Source of the DNA: Candidatus Chlamydia sanziniae
GTDB lineage: Bacteria > Chlamydiota > Chlamydiia > Chlamydiales > Chlamydiaceae
Direction: 5' to 3'
DNA: 64,000 nt
NCBI RefSeq assembly: GCF_001653975.1
Contig: NZ_CP014639.1
Span: forward strand, 806,001 to 870,000
Positions 19,987 to 30,218 of this stretch are shown here, in pieces (the stretch's first letter is position 1; every line of letters begins with the position of its first letter). The translations under genes were made by a program, and so were the position numbers. Under the pieces are notes generated by a model, which had not been told where the DNA came from, did not search any database, and saw only the letters and a list, made by a program, of their open reading frames with translations.

Positions 19987-20339
19987 AAATTCGTTTAAGA
20001 CAGCAAGGGCGTAGGAATCACGTGGTTTATAGGTTGGTACTCGCAGATGTTAGGTCGCCTCGTGACGGTAAATATATTGAGCTATTGGGTTGGTATAATC
20101 CGCATAGTGCAGTAAATTATCAGCTAAAAAGTGAGCGAATTTTTTATTGGTTAACACGAGGAGCAGAGCTGACTGAAAAAGCCGAAGCTTTAGTAAAACA
20201 AGGAGCTCCCGGTGTATATACCGAACTGATTTCTAAAAAAGAAGCTCGTAAAGTGGTTGTGCGTAACAAACGTCGCATTTATCGTCAGCGTCGCGCATTA
20301 AAACGATCAGAAGCAGCGAAAGCTTCTACTACGAATTAA
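19977..20339 (+). CDS. rpsP: 30S ribosomal protein S16
   Basis: Starts with GTG at 19977, set by a strong AGGAGG six bases upstream that lies inside the end of ffh. The N-terminus MALKIRLRQQGRRNHVVYRLV and the LGWYNPH motif are diagnostic. At 120 residues it has a basic C-terminal extension. The gene order ffh-rpsP-trmD-rplS is widespread in bacteria. Confidence 0.97.
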   Translation: MALKIRLRQQGRRNHVVYRLVLADVRSPRDGKYIELLGWYNPHSAVNYQLKSERIFYWLTRGAELTEKAEALVKQGAPGVYTELISKKEARKVVVRNKRRIYRQRRALKRSEAAKASTTN

Positions 20340-20354
20340 GGTTGTGAATTTGGG

Positions 20355-21470
20355 ATGGAGATTGACATACTTTCTTTATTCCCAGACTATTTTAATAGTC
20401 CTTTAGAGACCAGTATACTTGGTAAAGCGATTAAGCAAGGCATACTGAGTATAGGGATTAAAAATCTGCGTGATTTTGGATTTGGAAAGTGGAAGCAAGT
20501 AGACGACACTCCTTTTGGTGGTGGGGGCATGCTTTTAATGGCAGAGCCTTTAGTGCGAGCAATTAGAAGTATAAAAAAAAACGATTCTAGAGTGGTATAT
20601 CTATCTCCACAAGGCACTTTGTTAACTGCCGCAAAAAGTCGTCAACTTGCTCAGTTCCCCCATTTAATTTTACTCTGCGGTCACTATGAGGGTATCGATG
20701 AGCGTGTTATAGATAGTGAAGTAGACGAGGAGATTAGCATAGGCGATTATGTGGTAACTAATGGTGGAATCGCAGCTCTTGTTCTCATCGACGCTATATC
20801 TCGATTTGTTCCTGGTGTACTGGGAAATCAAGCGAGTGCAGAAAGTGATTCTTTGGAAAACGGTTTGTTAAAAGGACCTCAATATACACGTCCTCGGGTT
20901 TTTGAAGGGCATCAAGTTCCTGAAGTCTTATTCCAAGGTAATCATAAAGCAATGGCCGAATGGAGACAGCGCGAAAGTCTAAAAAGGACACAGGTTAGAC
21001 GCCCAGATTTGTATCTTCGTTATCTTTACCACCATTCACAGGATAACGTACAAAATGAATTGAGTAGGAATCCTCTATCACACACTTCAAGTTGGGGACA
21101 AGCAGCAATTGTTTTGGAAGTTAATAAAGTAAAGCGAGCGAAGCATTTTTATTGTAAGGTTTTTAATTTATGTGAATCATTGGAAGGAGAAGAGAACACA
21201 CTTTCTCTTCCTGATGAAAACAAAACTCAATTATGGTTGTGGGAAGTTGGAAGAAAAGAAAAAGGTTTTATTACAATGTCGTTTTTCTTTTATTATGAAG
21301 CAGATTTTTTCAACTTTTTAAAGAGATGGGAATTATGTGGCGGAGCTGTACACGAGAAACAAGCAAGTCCTCAGGGCACCCTGTTAGTAATGGCACAGGA
21401 TCTTGACGGGCATACTTGGGTGTTTTCTCAAAAGAATAAGACAGAAGAACAAAGAAGGGCATTTAGGTGA
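20355..21470 (+). CDS. trmD: tRNA (guanine-N1)-methyltransferase fused to a VOC-like domain
   Basis: Methylates G37 of tRNAs. Residues 1 to about 227 are a normal TrmD, with knot-fold motifs [13 protein letters not shown] (106-118) and [11 protein letters not shown] (128-138). Beyond this, residues about 247-359 form an added domain ([20 protein letters not shown]...[11 protein letters not shown]) that resembles the glyoxalase/bleomycin-resistance VOC fold. Standard TrmD is about 240-250 residues; this is 371. The usual four metal ligands of VOC enzymes are not evident. Other chlamydial TrmD proteins are also long as far as I recall, so the extension is likely genus-wide. Confidence 0.92.
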   Translation: MEIDILSLFPDYFNSPLETSILGKAIKQGILSIGIKNLRDFGFGKWKQVDDTPFGGGGMLLMAEPLVRAIRSIKKNDSRVVYLSPQGTLLTAAKSRQLAQFPHLILLCGHYEGIDERVIDSEVDEEISIGDYVVTNGGIAALVLIDAISRFVPGVLGNQASAESDSLENGLLKGPQYTRPRVFEGHQVPEVLFQGNHKAMAEWRQRESLKRTQVRRPDLYLRYLYHHSQDNVQNELSRNPLSHTSSWGQAAIVLEVNKVKRAKHFYCKVFNLCESLEGEENTLSLPDENKTQLWLWEVGRKEKGFITMSFFFYYEADFFNFLKRWELCGGAVHEKQASPQGTLLVMAQDLDGHTWVFSQKNKTEEQRRAFR

Positions 21471-21474
21471 TGTT

Positions 21475-21840
21475 ATGGGGAACTTACTTGAGGAATTAGA
21501 ACAACAACAGTGTAGAAGTGATCTCCCGGATTTTCATGTTGGTGATACTATCCGGTTAGCTACGAAGATTTCTGAAGGAGGCAAGGAGAGAGTCCAGGTA
21601 TTTCAAGGGACGGTAATGGCGCGTCGAGGTGGAGGAGCTGGAGAGACAGTATCTCTACATCGTGTTGCTTATGGAGAAGGCATGGAGAAGAGTTTCTTGC
21701 TTAATAGTCCTAAGATTGTAAGTATTGAGATAGTCAAACGTGGTAAGGTAGCTAGAGCTCGTCTATATTATTTAAGAGGAAAAACAGGAAAAGCTGCCAA
21801 GGTAAGAGAGTACGTAGGTCCGCGATCTTCGAAGAAATAA
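21475..21840 (+). CDS. rplS: 50S ribosomal protein L19
   Basis: Starts at ATG 21475 (121 residues), four bases after the trmD stop, behind AGGTGA. An upstream in-frame ATG at 21403 lies inside trmD and is not needed. The body shows the L19 patterns [29 protein letters not shown] and [17 protein letters not shown]19 sits at the 30S-50S interface. Confidence 0.97.
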   Translation: MGNLLEELEQQQCRSDLPDFHVGDTIRLATKISEGGKERVQVFQGTVMARRGGGAGETVSLHRVAYGEGMEKSFLLNSPKIVSIEIVKRGKVARARLYYLRGKTGKAAKVREYVGPRSSKK

Positions 21841-21869
21841 TTCTGCTTATTTAACCCTGTGACACTTAT

Positions 21870-22520
21870 ATGAATGTTCCTATCGATGAAAATGAAATCC
21901 GCCATTTTTTTTCGATGACAGTTTTTGAAAGAGAAGTTACTACCCAAGGTTTTGATATAATCGCAGGAGTAGATGAAGTAGGGCGAGGCCCTCTTGCAGG
22001 TCCTGTGGTTGCTGCTGCGTGTGTCTTACCTAAAAATAAGATATTTGTAGGTTTGAATGATAGTAAAAAATTAACTTCTAAACAAAGAGCTACCGTTTGT
22101 AAGGCTTTAATTAGTGATCCCGAAGTTTCTTACGGTATTGGTGAAGTTTCTGTAGAAAGAATTGATGCAATTAATATTTTAGAGGCCACTAAAGAGGCTA
22201 TGATTCAGGCTATAGTCGCTTTGTCTGTGTCACCGAATTTTCTTTTGGTAGATGGTTTAGACCTTTTTCTTAAGCTCCCCTCTAAAAAGATTATAGGAGG
22301 AGATGCTAAATCGGCATCGATAGCCGCGGCTTCTATTTTGGCAAAGGAGTACCGGGATAATTTAATGCGAGAGTTACACACGCTCTATCCCCACTATGGC
22401 TTCGATAAGCATAAAGGATACGGAACTGCTAGGCATTTAGCAGCGTTACGTACTTATGGCCCATGTATTTGTCATAGAAAAAGTTTTTCGCCTATCAAGC
22501 AAATGTGTGTTATTCTATGA
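21870..22520 (+). CDS. rnhB: Ribonuclease HII
   Basis: Cleaves RNA in RNA-DNA hybrids and removes single ribonucleotides. The motif [18 protein letters not shown] (32-49) supplies the first catalytic Asp/Glu pair, with later acidic residues in LVDGLD and the C-terminal [10 protein letters not shown] block. Length 216 is normal. Its last bases form an ATGA overlap with gmk. Confidence 0.96.
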   Translation: MNVPIDENEIRHFFSMTVFEREVTTQGFDIIAGVDEVGRGPLAGPVVAAACVLPKNKIFVGLNDSKKLTSKQRATVCKALISDPEVSYGIGEVSVERIDAINILEATKEAMIQAIVALSVSPNFLLVDGLDLFLKLPSKKIIGGDAKSASIAAASILAKEYRDNLMRELHTLYPHYGFDKHKGYGTARHLAALRTYGPCICHRKSFSPIKQMCVIL

Positions 22521-23134
22521 AGAATTCACAAGTTCAGAGGCCTTTTTCTCCCGACCACCCGCAATGTTTCCCTAAGCTTTTTACTATTAGTGCTCCAGCA
22601 GGAGCAGGGAAGACAACTTTGATACGCATGTTGGAAGAAGAGTTTTCTCATGCTTTTGTCAAGACAACATCGGTCACTACACGGCAGCCTCGTCAAGGAG
22701 AGATCCCCGGTAAGGATTATCATTTTGTTTCCAAAGATGTATTTGAGAAGCTTTTGCATAAAGAAGATTTCCTTGAATGGATCTTTCTTTTTGGACAGTA
22801 CTATGGGACGAGTGCACAAGAAATTGAAAAGATATGGCAACTAGGGAAACACGCAATTGCGATTATTGATGTTCAAGGTGCTTTGGCTATCCGCTGTAAA
22901 ATGATGAGTGTAGCCATTTTTATTGCCCCCCCTTCTCATGAAGAGTTAGCAAGACGATTAACTGCTAGGGGATCTGAAGAGGGAGTCCAAAGAAAAGCAC
23001 GGTTAGAACATAGTCCGGAAGAGTTGGCAGTGGCTCATCAGTTTGATTATATCATTATTAATGATGTATTAGATCGGGCTTATGCAGTTTTAAAAAGTAT
23101 TTTTATAGCAGAAGAACATAGGAACACATTATGA
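22517..23134 (+). CDS. gmk: Guanylate kinase
   Basis: Phosphorylates GMP to GDP. The P-loop is [10 protein letters not shown] near residues 26-35; [19 protein letters not shown] binds GMP. I chose ATG 22517, which overlaps the rnhB stop (ATGA) and gives 205 residues; ATG 22505 is four codons earlier. It overlaps the next gene by another ATGA, so the three are translationally linked. Confidence 0.95.
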   Translation: MKNSQVQRPFSPDHPQCFPKLFTISAPAGAGKTTLIRMLEEEFSHAFVKTTSVTTRQPRQGEIPGKDYHFVSKDVFEKLLHKEDFLEWIFLFGQYYGTSAQEIEKIWQLGKHAIAIIDVQGALAIRCKMMSVAIFIAPPSHEELARRLTARGSEEGVQRKARLEHSPEELAVAHQFDYIIINDVLDRAYAVLKSIFIAEEHRNTL

Positions 23135-23424
23135 CGAAACAAGATCGTTTCACCAATGAACATTTAAATAAATTTTTTGAAAATCCTTTTAGTTTAGTGA
23201 ACTATGCAATTAAGCAGGCAAAGATTAAAATTACTAAAGGTGATGTACGCTCTTCTAATGTTGCTATTGAGACTCTTCTTTTATTAGATAGAGAAGATAT
23301 TCAGATAGAGCTTATTGAAGAAACCCCACCCTCTCCCTCTCCTGCGATTGAGAAAAAACGCTCAGAGAACAGCAACACAAGGAAAAAAGATCTATCTGCC
23401 TATTCTTGGAGTAACGTTAAATAA
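23131..23424 (+). CDS. Omega-like small protein (RpoZ candidate), CT_031-like
   Basis: A 97-residue protein overlapping gmk by four bases and metG by one. Residues about 16-57 ([14 protein letters not shown], then [15 protein letters not shown]) resemble the omega fold of RNA polymerase, where bacterial proteins read NRFDLVLVAARRA and later TxxALREIEEG. The gmk-rpoZ order is also classical. The C-terminal 35 residues are Ser/Lys/Pro-rich and probably disordered. C. trachomatis CT_031 is usually called hypothetical. Omega assignment is an inference from pattern and context. Confidence 0.6.
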   Translation: MTKQDRFTNEHLNKFFENPFSLVNYAIKQAKIKITKGDVRSSNVAIETLLLLDREDIQIELIEETPPSPSPAIEKKRSENSNTRKKDLSAYSWSNVK

Positions 23425-25079
23425 TGCCTACCCGTGTTTTGATTACTTCAGCATTGCCTTATGCAAACGGTCCTTTACATTTTGGCCACATCACGGGAGC
23501 TTATCTGCCCGCGGATGCTTATGCGAGGTTCCGTAGGTTGCTGGGTGATGAAGTTCTCTATATCTGTGGCTCCGATGAATACGGGATAGCAATTACTTTA
23601 AATGCGGATCGAATGGATTTAGAGTATCAAGAGTACGTGGATATCTATCATAAGTTACATAAAGATACCTTTGATAAATTGCACTTCTCCTTCGATTTTT
23701 TTTCTCGAACTACAAATCCTTTTCATCAAGATATAGTGCAAGATTTTTATAACCAGTTGCTTAAGAGGGGGTTAATAGAAAAGCGTCTAACAGAACAGCT
23801 ATATTCTGAGGAAGAAAATCGCTTTCTTGCCGATCGTTATGTAGAAGGAACTTGTCCTCGATGTAGTTTTAATAAAGCTCGAGGAGACGAATGTCAGCGT
23901 TGTGGTGCTGACTATGAAGCTATCGATCTTATACACCCTAGGTCCAAGGTTTCTGGAGTTCCTCTGATCTTGAAGCAGACAGAACATTCTTATTTTCTAT
24001 TAGATAACATGAAGGAGCAGTTACGTACTTTTATTGCAGATTGTTATTTATCTGATCATGTGCGTAAGTTTGTTGTTGATTATATTGAAAAGGTAAAACC
24101 TAGAGCGATCACGCGTGATTTGTCTTGGGGAATTCCTGTACCCGACTTTCCCGACAAGGTATTTTATGTTTGGTTTGATGCTCCTTTAGGTTACATCAGT
24201 GCCACCATGGAGTGGGCAGCATCACAAGGGAATACTGAGGTGTGGAAACGCTTTTGGTTAGATCCAGAAGTGGATTATGTCCAGTTTATTGGTAAGGATA
24301 ATCTTCCCTTTCATGCTGTTATTTTTCCTGCTATGGAAATGGGACAAAGCCTACCCTACAAAAGGGTCAATGCAATCGTTTCTTCAGAATTTTATCTTTT
24401 CGAAGGTCGCCAGTTTAGTAAGTCCGATGGGAATTACATAGATATGCAAGCATTTTTAGCTACCTATTCTGTGGACAAATTGCGTTACGTTCTTGCAGCT
24501 ACCGCACCCGAGACTTCGGATAGTGAGTTTACTTTCGAAGATTTTAAAATACGTTGTAATTCGGAACTCGTTGGCAAGTTGGGTAATTTTATTAATCGAG
24601 TGTTAGCATTTGCTGAGAAGAATAATTACACCCAGTTATTGTATAACCCTGATCTTTTTGATGATTGCGATCGGAGCTTTCTTAAAGATATTGGCAATTT
24701 GATCCAAGAGGTATACGAGTGTTATAATCGCTATAGTTTACGTAAGGTGACTTCTAAAATTATGGAACTTGCTGCTTTGGGCAATGTTTATTTTAATCAT
24801 CAAGCTCCGTGGAGATTATTAAAGACGGGTGCGCGTAAACGTATAGAGGCTATCTTGTTCTGCGCTTGCTATTGTCAGAAATTGTTGGCGTTAATTTCCT
24901 ATCCTATCATTCCTGAAAGTGCTCTTGCTATTTGGAAGATGCTTGCTCCAAAATCTTTAGAGAATCGGAGTGTAGACATAACTTATGCTAGAGATTTATG
25001 GAACTCTGATTTTTTAAATCCTATAAATGAGGAGTTTAAACTCCAATCTCCTTGGTTGTTGTTTACAACTGTAGATTAG
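23424..25079 (+). CDS. metG: Methionyl-tRNA synthetase
   Basis: Charges tRNA-Met. HIGH motif HFGH is at 19-22. The zinc-finger insert CPRC...CQRC is near 145-160. The KMSKS-like loop reads QFSKS ([10 protein letters not shown]), with Gln instead of the first Lys. Length 551 shows that the C-terminal dimerisation domain of many bacterial enzymes is absent. Start overlaps the previous stop by one base (TAATG). Last gene of the prfA run, convergent with recD2. Confidence 0.96.
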   Translation: MPTRVLITSALPYANGPLHFGHITGAYLPADAYARFRRLLGDEVLYICGSDEYGIAITLNADRMDLEYQEYVDIYHKLHKDTFDKLHFSFDFFSRTTNPFHQDIVQDFYNQLLKRGLIEKRLTEQLYSEEENRFLADRYVEGTCPRCSFNKARGDECQRCGADYEAIDLIHPRSKVSGVPLILKQTEHSYFLLDNMKEQLRTFIADCYLSDHVRKFVVDYIEKVKPRAITRDLSWGIPVPDFPDKVFYVWFDAPLGYISATMEWAASQGNTEVWKRFWLDPEVDYVQFIGKDNLPFHAVIFPAMEMGQSLPYKRVNAIVSSEFYLFEGRQFSKSDGNYIDMQAFLATYSVDKLRYVLAATAPETSDSEFTFEDFKIRCNSELVGKLGNFINRVLAFAEKNNYTQLLYNPDLFDDCDRSFLKDIGNLIQEVYECYNRYSLRKVTSKIMELAALGNVYFNHQAPWRLLKTGARKRIEAILFCACYCQKLLALISYPIIPESALAIWKMLAPKSLENRSVDITYARDLWNSDFLNPINEEFKLQSPWLLFTTVD

Positions 25080-25113
25080 TGGATCTTAAAGCTTTAACCT
25101 AAATCTGAGAAAT

Positions 25114-27288
25114 TTAACCGAGACTCTTAAGCATATCTCCAAGTCCTGTGCAGCGATGCTGCACTTTATCATTTCTTGTGGCAATGGCAATGGCTTTTTT
25201 CGTACCCACGAGGATCACAAGCTTCTTACCTCTTGTGATTGCGGTATAAAGTAAGTTTCTATAAAGCATCATGAAGTGCGAAGTATGGATTGTCAAGATA
25301 ATGCATGGGCTTTCACTGCCCTGATATTTGTGCACTGAAGTTGCATAAGCTAAAACTAAATCATCGAGTTCTGTAAAGGAATAACTTACATGCTTTCCCT
25401 CTATTTGAACGATCACTCTTTTATCTCCAAAATTGATTGCTGATACGTAGCCGATATCTCCGTTGAAGACCTCTTTATTATAGTTATTTCGGATTTGCAT
25501 GACTTTATCCCCGACAGCGTACGAATAGAACCTGCCGTGCAGATTGGCTTTTTTAGGGTTTAAAGCTGTTTTTACCGCCTTGTTTAAGCTGTGAATCCCC
25601 AAAATACCTTTTTTCATTGGCGCTAGAATTTGAATGTCTTGGGGATAAATATGGTATTTTTTTGGAACGAATTCTGTAGTGAGATAAATGATATGGTTGA
25701 GAGCTTGTTGTGGATCTTCTTTTTGAAAAAATAGAAAATCTTTACGACCAGATTCAGAGTGGAGCATAGGAAACGCTCCTTCATTTACTCTATGGGCATT
25801 GATGATAATTCCAGAGTCATGAACTTGACGGAAAATTTTATTTAGCTTGATGACAGTAATTTTGTTTGAGGTAATCAGATCCTTTAAGATATTTCCTGGA
25901 CCTACACTGGGTAGCTGATAGATATCTCCAATAAGGATAAGGATAGCGAAATCTGGAAGGGCTTTAAGAAAATGATGAAGCAAGCAAGTATCCATCATTC
26001 CTGACTCGTCGACGATGATCAAATCACAATCTATGGGATTGTCATGGTTTTTCCGAAAAGACTTTGTTTTAAAGTCATACTGTAAGAGGGTATGGATAGT
26101 TACGGAATGCTTGCCAGTAATTTCCGTCATCCGTTTTGCAGCTTTTCCTGTTGGAGCAGCAAGGATAATTTTATAAGTAATCTGCTCAAAGATTTTCAAT
26201 ATGGCTTGAGTAAGAGTACTTTTCCCTGTTCCCGGACCTCCTGTAATGATCAGAAGTTTTTCTGCTAAACAAGCTTCTATGGCTTCTTTTTGTTTTTCTG
26301 CAAGTTTAATATTGAGGTTGTCTTCTATCCAAGTTATTGCCTTGCTACTGTTAATAGAACGAATTTTTCTAGAAGAAAATAGAATTCTTTTTAAATCAGC
26401 GATTACAGTTTGCTCGGCAAGATAGAGGTAGCGCGTCCAAACATGAAGAATCTCATCGATTTTTTGAATATGAAGGAGCTTACGGCTTTGCATACTATAG
26501 ATTTGTGAGAAGATTTCCTCAACAGTGATCGTTTGCTCCGCAATATCTTGATTTAGGAGTTTAAAGACTGTTTCTGTGAGCATAGAAAGAGGACAGCAGG
26601 TGTGACCTTCCTCTTGAAGTTCTTCAAGACAATGTTGTATTCCTGCGCATAGGCGGTTTGGAGAATTGGGGGGTACCCCAAGTCGTGAAGCAATGAAATC
26701 CGCAGTTTTAAATCCAATACCCTCCATTTCTCGTGCGAGTAAAAAGGGATCCTCACAGATTTTTTCTATCGATTTTTCCTGATATTTTTTATAAATCCTA
26801 ACGCCGTAGTGAATGGCAATATTATATTTCTGAAGGAAAAGTAGAGTTGTCCGTAGGTTTTTTTGTTCTCGAATTTGCTTACAGAGGCTTTCACAACGTA
26901 TTTGGCTGATTCCCGACACCTCACTAAGGCGTTCTGGTGTCGTATCTAAAATAGCAGGAGTCGTGTCTTGGAATTTTTCAATAATCCTTTCTGCAATTTT
27001 AGGACCTATTCCTTTCACAAGTTTAGAGGTAAGATAATTGAATACTCCGCGGTGTTCATATGGTAAGGAAGAGTCATAATTTTGAATGCGAAAATACTTT
27101 TCATTTTGTCGTGTATAACACCATTCACCATAGAGATGGAGTTGTGTGCCTAGTTGAATGAGGGAAGCCGGCAATTGTCCTTGGATCAAGATAAGAGCTT
27201 TATACGGGACTTTGATGTAGGCTGTAATTTCCCCTGAATCTTTGTTTTCAAAAAGGATTTGCTCTAGATGACCGCAGATTTTCTCCAT
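25114..27288 (-). CDS. recD2: RecD2-type DNA helicase
   Basis: A 724-residue 5'-3' helicase of the RecD/TraA family. The N-terminal part has helix-hairpin-helix patterns (VKGIGPKIAERII, VSGISQIRCESL) that mark RecD2, the form not tied to RecBC. Walker A GGPGTGKST is near 349-357; VDESGMMD is Walker B, and the final motif DLVLAYATSVHKYQGSE is the UvrD-like C-terminal box. It corresponds to CT_033; chlamydiae have a second recD elsewhere. Convergent with metG. Confidence 0.93.
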   Translation of the reverse strand: MEKICGHLEQILFENKDSGEITAYIKVPYKALILIQGQLPASLIQLGTQLHLYGEWCYTRQNEKYFRIQNYDSSLPYEHRGVFNYLTSKLVKGIGPKIAERIIEKFQDTTPAILDTTPERLSEVSGISQIRCESLCKQIREQKNLRTTLLFLQKYNIAIHYGVRIYKKYQEKSIEKICEDPFLLAREMEGIGFKTADFIASRLGVPPNSPNRLCAGIQHCLEELQEEGHTCCPLSMLTETVFKLLNQDIAEQTITVEEIFSQIYSMQSRKLLHIQKIDEILHVWTRYLYLAEQTVIADLKRILFSSRKIRSINSSKAITWIEDNLNIKLAEKQKEAIEACLAEKLLIITGGPGTGKSTLTQAILKIFEQITYKIILAAPTGKAAKRMTEITGKHSVTIHTLLQYDFKTKSFRKNHDNPIDCDLIIVDESGMMDTCLLHHFLKALPDFAILILIGDIYQLPSVGPGNILKDLITSNKITVIKLNKIFRQVHDSGIIINAHRVNEGAFPMLHSESGRKDFLFFQKEDPQQALNHIIYLTTEFVPKKYHIYPQDIQILAPMKKGILGIHSLNKAVKTALNPKKANLHGRFYSYAVGDKVMQIRNNYNKEVFNGDIGYVSAINFGDKRVIVQIEGKHVSYSFTELDDLVLAYATSVHKYQGSESPCIILTIHTSHFMMLYRNLLYTAITRGKKLVILVGTKKAIAIATRNDKVQHRCTGLGDMLKSLG

Positions 27289-27418
27289 AGAATTTTTAAA
27301 TCTTATTTTTAGAAGGCGAGGATCCTAGGAGAAGTAGATAAAAAAGTTCCTATAAGGTAATGCTTATTAATTTTTTAATCTACTAATTATTAGGAGATTC
27401 CATGAGGAAGTCATGAGT

Positions 27419-28420
27419 TTAAGAAACCTCTTCTGGGGAGGTACTACTCGCTTTTCTTCCAAAGAGTACCAAACTTAATAGACTTCCTCCTAGCATTAAA
27501 AATATTCCTAGACTTTCTTGGATGGAAGGCAAATTTTGGGCATAGAGATAAGAAAACACCAAACCAAACAGTGGTTCAAAGATCAACATGGTGCCAAGTA
27601 AGGCAGATGATAAGTATAGGCTAGCTTTATTCCAGGCTGTGATTGCTTTTGCTGAAGAGAATACTCCCATAATTGCACACAGAGAAATAAAGAGGAAGCG
27701 CTCAGAAATCGGATTATGGGATATTAAGTTTTGAGTGATGTGAGTCAAACCAAGAATATCAAAGAGTATAATGAGTGGGAGACAGATAATCAAGGCACTG
27801 ATGCCCAAGAGATAGCACCAAGCATCAGGAGCTAGGGAGGGGTGTTTCTCCAAAAGCGCTTGATTACAGATCACATAAGCTACCCATAGAATTGTGGATA
27901 GAGTTACAGCACCAATACCCAAGATATATTGCCAAAGGGAGGTTGTCATTGAGAGGTGAAAGGTAGAAATATGAGTCAGGACAACGCCTGCAATGATAAT
28001 GCAGCTGATGGCAAATAATATGCTATAGGAGAGTTCCTTCTGTTTAATATTGGAGTAGTATAAGATGGCAACAGGGGAAAGCCCTGCGATCATGACTGTC
28101 ATTGCAGCTCCTATATAACGGATACCTAGGGTAATTCCGAAATAATAGATAGGATTAACGAGAAGAGTCCAAAGAATGCTTTTTTTCCAAATATATAGAG
28201 GTGTTTTTTTTAAAAGACTGGGCATCTTTCCTATGCAACAAATAAGGGAAAATAGTCCAAAAATTGTGTAGCGGACAAGAACAATATCAAGTTCTTTGAA
28301 AGACTTAAGTAGGTTAGGAATGACGAATACGATTGCCCAGTAGAAACAAGCAATTAAACTATAGAAGATCCCAGTCAGTAAACTACGGGCCTTAGGTTTT
28401 TGGCTTGTATTAGGAAACAT
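27419..28420 (-). CDS. DMT-superfamily (EamA) transporter, CT_034-like
   Basis: Inner-membrane protein with about ten hydrophobic helices arranged as two EamA repeats; the second carries AITAWNKASLYLSSALLGTM and EPLFGLVFSYL-type sequence. ATG at 28420 (333 residues) is preferred because AGAGAG lies just upstream; an upstream ATG at 28477 adds 19 residues but has no ribosome site. CT_034 homologues have been labelled YtfF or cationic amino-acid transporter. Substrate cannot be read from sequence. Divergent from the BPL_N gene. Confidence 0.8.
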   Translation of the reverse strand: MFPNTSQKPKARSLLTGIFYSLIACFYWAIVFVIPNLLKSFKELDIVLVRYTIFGLFSLICCIGKMPSLLKKTPLYIWKKSILWTLLVNPIYYFGITLGIRYIGAAMTVMIAGLSPVAILYYSNIKQKELSYSILFAISCIIIAGVVLTHISTFHLSMTTSLWQYILGIGAVTLSTILWVAYVICNQALLEKHPSLAPDAWCYLLGISALIICLPLIILFDILGLTHITQNLISHNPISERFLFISLCAIMGVFSSAKAITAWNKASLYLSSALLGTMLIFEPLFGLVFSYLYAQNLPSIQESLGIFLMLGGSLLSLVLFGRKASSTSPEEVS

Positions 28421-28568
28421 GCTGAGCTCTCTTAAAATATGGGAAATAGTGTGATAAATTGTACACAATTTTAACATGATAGTGATTTTTAAAGATATTC
28501 CGACGTTTATACTATTTAGTTGATTCCTTATCTAGAGTTAAAGGTGAGTTTTAGGAAAAGATTATGTG

Positions 28569-29330
28569 ATGGAGAGGACACAAATTTTAGTTTATCGTGG
28601 TGAGGGAGTCTCCACCCATTATTTACGCCATACACTACGCTTTTTGCGACAGTATATGGGAGAAAACGAGCTGAAGATTCAAAGAGTCGATGGGGAGTTT
28701 CTTCTTTATGATCCCTTGTGGGAAGATTACACACGTCTTTTAGTCTTTCCTGGAGGAGTAGATCGTCCGTATCATAATAAACTCCATGGCTTGGGTACTG
28801 CGCGTATTGCGGAATATGTTCGTGAAGGTGGGCGATTTTTGGGTATTTGTGCCGGAGCTTATTTTGGAGCTAAGATGGTATATTTTGATGAACCTGATGG
28901 CCCTCCCCTTCGAGAAGCGCGTGATTTAGGTTTTTTCCCAGGACTTGCAATAGGCCCTGCTTATGGTAAAGGTTTCTCTTATACAAGTCCTAGTGGAGTA
29001 CAGGTAACTCCCCAAATGTTTACAGGGTTTGGACAAGGCTGGGCTTTATTTAATGGGGGTTGTGTTTTCGAAGGTGCTGAAGATTATCCCGAAGTCTACG
29101 TTGAAGCGCGTTACGTAGACCTCCCCCGACAACCTGCGAGTATTATTTCTCGGTATATTGGCAAGGGTATGGTTGTACTTTCCGGCCCCCATATAGAGTA
29201 TCTTCCAGACCATTGTCAGTTAACTCAGGATAATGTCAAGAAAGTCCGAGAGTTTTTGCGGGAACAATCTGAAACTCTACATTGCTATTGCTCAAATCTG
29301 CTTATACGTCTTTTACAGCCTACGTTATAA
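28569..29330 (+). CDS. BPL_N-domain protein (CT_035-like; class I glutamine amidotransferase fold)
   Basis: 253 residues. The whole protein resembles the N-terminal, amidotransferase-like domain seen in eukaryotic biotin protein ligases. Visible patterns are [15 protein letters not shown] and [14 protein letters not shown], whose Cys (residue 94) sits where class I amidotransferases have the nucleophile. A late His-x-Glu (PHIEYLPD) completes a possible triad. The biotin ligase core motif GRGRxG is absent, so the common name biotin protein ligase may mislead. A GTG one codon earlier (28566) is an alternative start. Start context AGGAAAAG lies 8-11 bases upstream. Confidence 0.8.
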   Translation: MERTQILVYRGEGVSTHYLRHTLRFLRQYMGENELKIQRVDGEFLLYDPLWEDYTRLLVFPGGVDRPYHNKLHGLGTARIAEYVREGGRFLGICAGAYFGAKMVYFDEPDGPPLREARDLGFFPGLAIGPAYGKGFSYTSPSGVQVTPQMFTGFGQGWALFNGGCVFEGAEDYPEVYVEARYVDLPRQPASIISRYIGKGMVVLSGPHIEYLPDHCQLTQDNVKKVREFLREQSETLHCYCSNLLIRLLQPTL

Positions 29331-29595
29331 GTTTAGTTGGAACTGCTTTTTTATTTTTTAAATTTTTAGGAAAGACAGCAAATGGATATCTTCTTCACAG
29401 TGTTATAATTTTAATCACTCTGTCAAATTAACATTAAGTAGACTAGCCAGAGTTTTAAGACTAACAATGGAGGCCTACTTGGGTAAGACATTCCATAGCG
29501 GCAATAATTATAGGATTCTAGTAGTGAGAAGTAAGGCACAAGAGAGAGTGTTGTAATGGAGAAACGCGAAGAATAGGGTTAACCCCTATAAAAAA
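29331..29595. other. Gap between the BPL_N gene and tRNA-Asn
   Basis: No credible ORF. A run TTTTTTATTTTTT lies about 20 bases after the BPL_N stop but without an obvious hairpin. The short inverted repeat ATAGGG/CCCTAT (29573-29589) sits just beyond the 3' end of the tRNA and may help end or process its transcript; its T-tract is poor. Confidence 0.5.
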
Positions 29596-29667
29596 CTCCG
29601 GAGGATGGGTTCGAACCAACGACCAATGGATTAACAGTCCACTGCTCTACCGCTGAGCTACTCCGGA
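29596..29667 (-). tRNA. tRNA-Asn (anticodon GTT)
   Basis: 72 bases. The acceptor stem TCCGGAG pairs with CTCCGGA, discriminator G at 29596. D-arm GCTCAGCGGTAGAGC, anticodon loop with CTGTTAATC (GTT), T-arm GGTTCGAACC. CCA is not encoded. It stands alone in a gene-poor junction. Confidence 0.95.
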
Positions 29668-29799
29668 ACAATCCTTATGCATAAAGATACTAGGGAAAAA
29701 TAGTAAAAAGTCAATCATTTTCAGTATAGAAAAAGGAGTTGCTTACGGGTTTTTCTTTTTATTTTAAGATTTCATTATCTTTTTTAATAATAACATTAA

Positions 29800-30072
29800 T
29801 TGACTCATATAGCCACTTCAGTGCTTGCTGAATCTACTCTTGGAGGCTTCTGCTGTTATGAATTTGTTATTCAGGAAATTCTGAAGCGACGTGCATTTGC
29901 AATTATAGCTCTGATTTTTTTGTCCGAGCTATGTTTTAGATAGACAGCGCTAGCATTTTGGGAATTACTCAAGAGGAATTTCACTCAAACAGATTTTCGA
30001 ATTGCCGCTGCAGCTTTTAGAGATAGTTTACTATTTTTCTGGAGAATTCTCTATAACTATTATAGATTTTAG
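29800..30072 (+). pseudogene. Probable decayed gene (single in-frame TAG)
   Basis: A 91-codon frame from TTG 29800 to TAG 30070-30072 is interrupted only by TAG at 29941-29943. The first part ends with a basic-hydrophobic stretch (KRRAFAIIALIFLSELCF), the second is FRIAAAAFRDSLLFFWRILY. No proper start codon or ribosome site is present. The remaining 29668-29799 and 30073-30218 show nothing else apart from the repeat at 30110. It may be what is left of a chlamydial membrane-protein gene; a chance open frame is not excluded. Confidence 0.35.
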
Positions 30073-30109
30073 ACAACAATTTCGAATTATAACTTTTCCT
30101 GCTATACCT

Positions 30110-30135
30110 GAGAATGTAACTTAGCAAACTACTCT
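30110..30135 (+). repeat. Dispersed repeat, copy 1
   Basis: 26 bases containing TGTAACTTAGCA then ACTACTCT; it matches 47379-47404 with two mismatches. It lies just after the decayed frame at 29800-30072. The matching copy also lies in a gene-poor gap with gene debris. Confidence 0.6.
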
Positions 30136-30218
30136 CTATAACCTGGGTTTTTCGTAAGCAAAGAATACGTGGAATGTAGACAATTGCTTTAAGGATCTTA
30201 TGAGTGGTGCATCCCAAT

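Noticed and set aside
22526..22840. 104-codon minus-strand ORF in gmk
   Set aside because: Antisense shadow of a sure gene.
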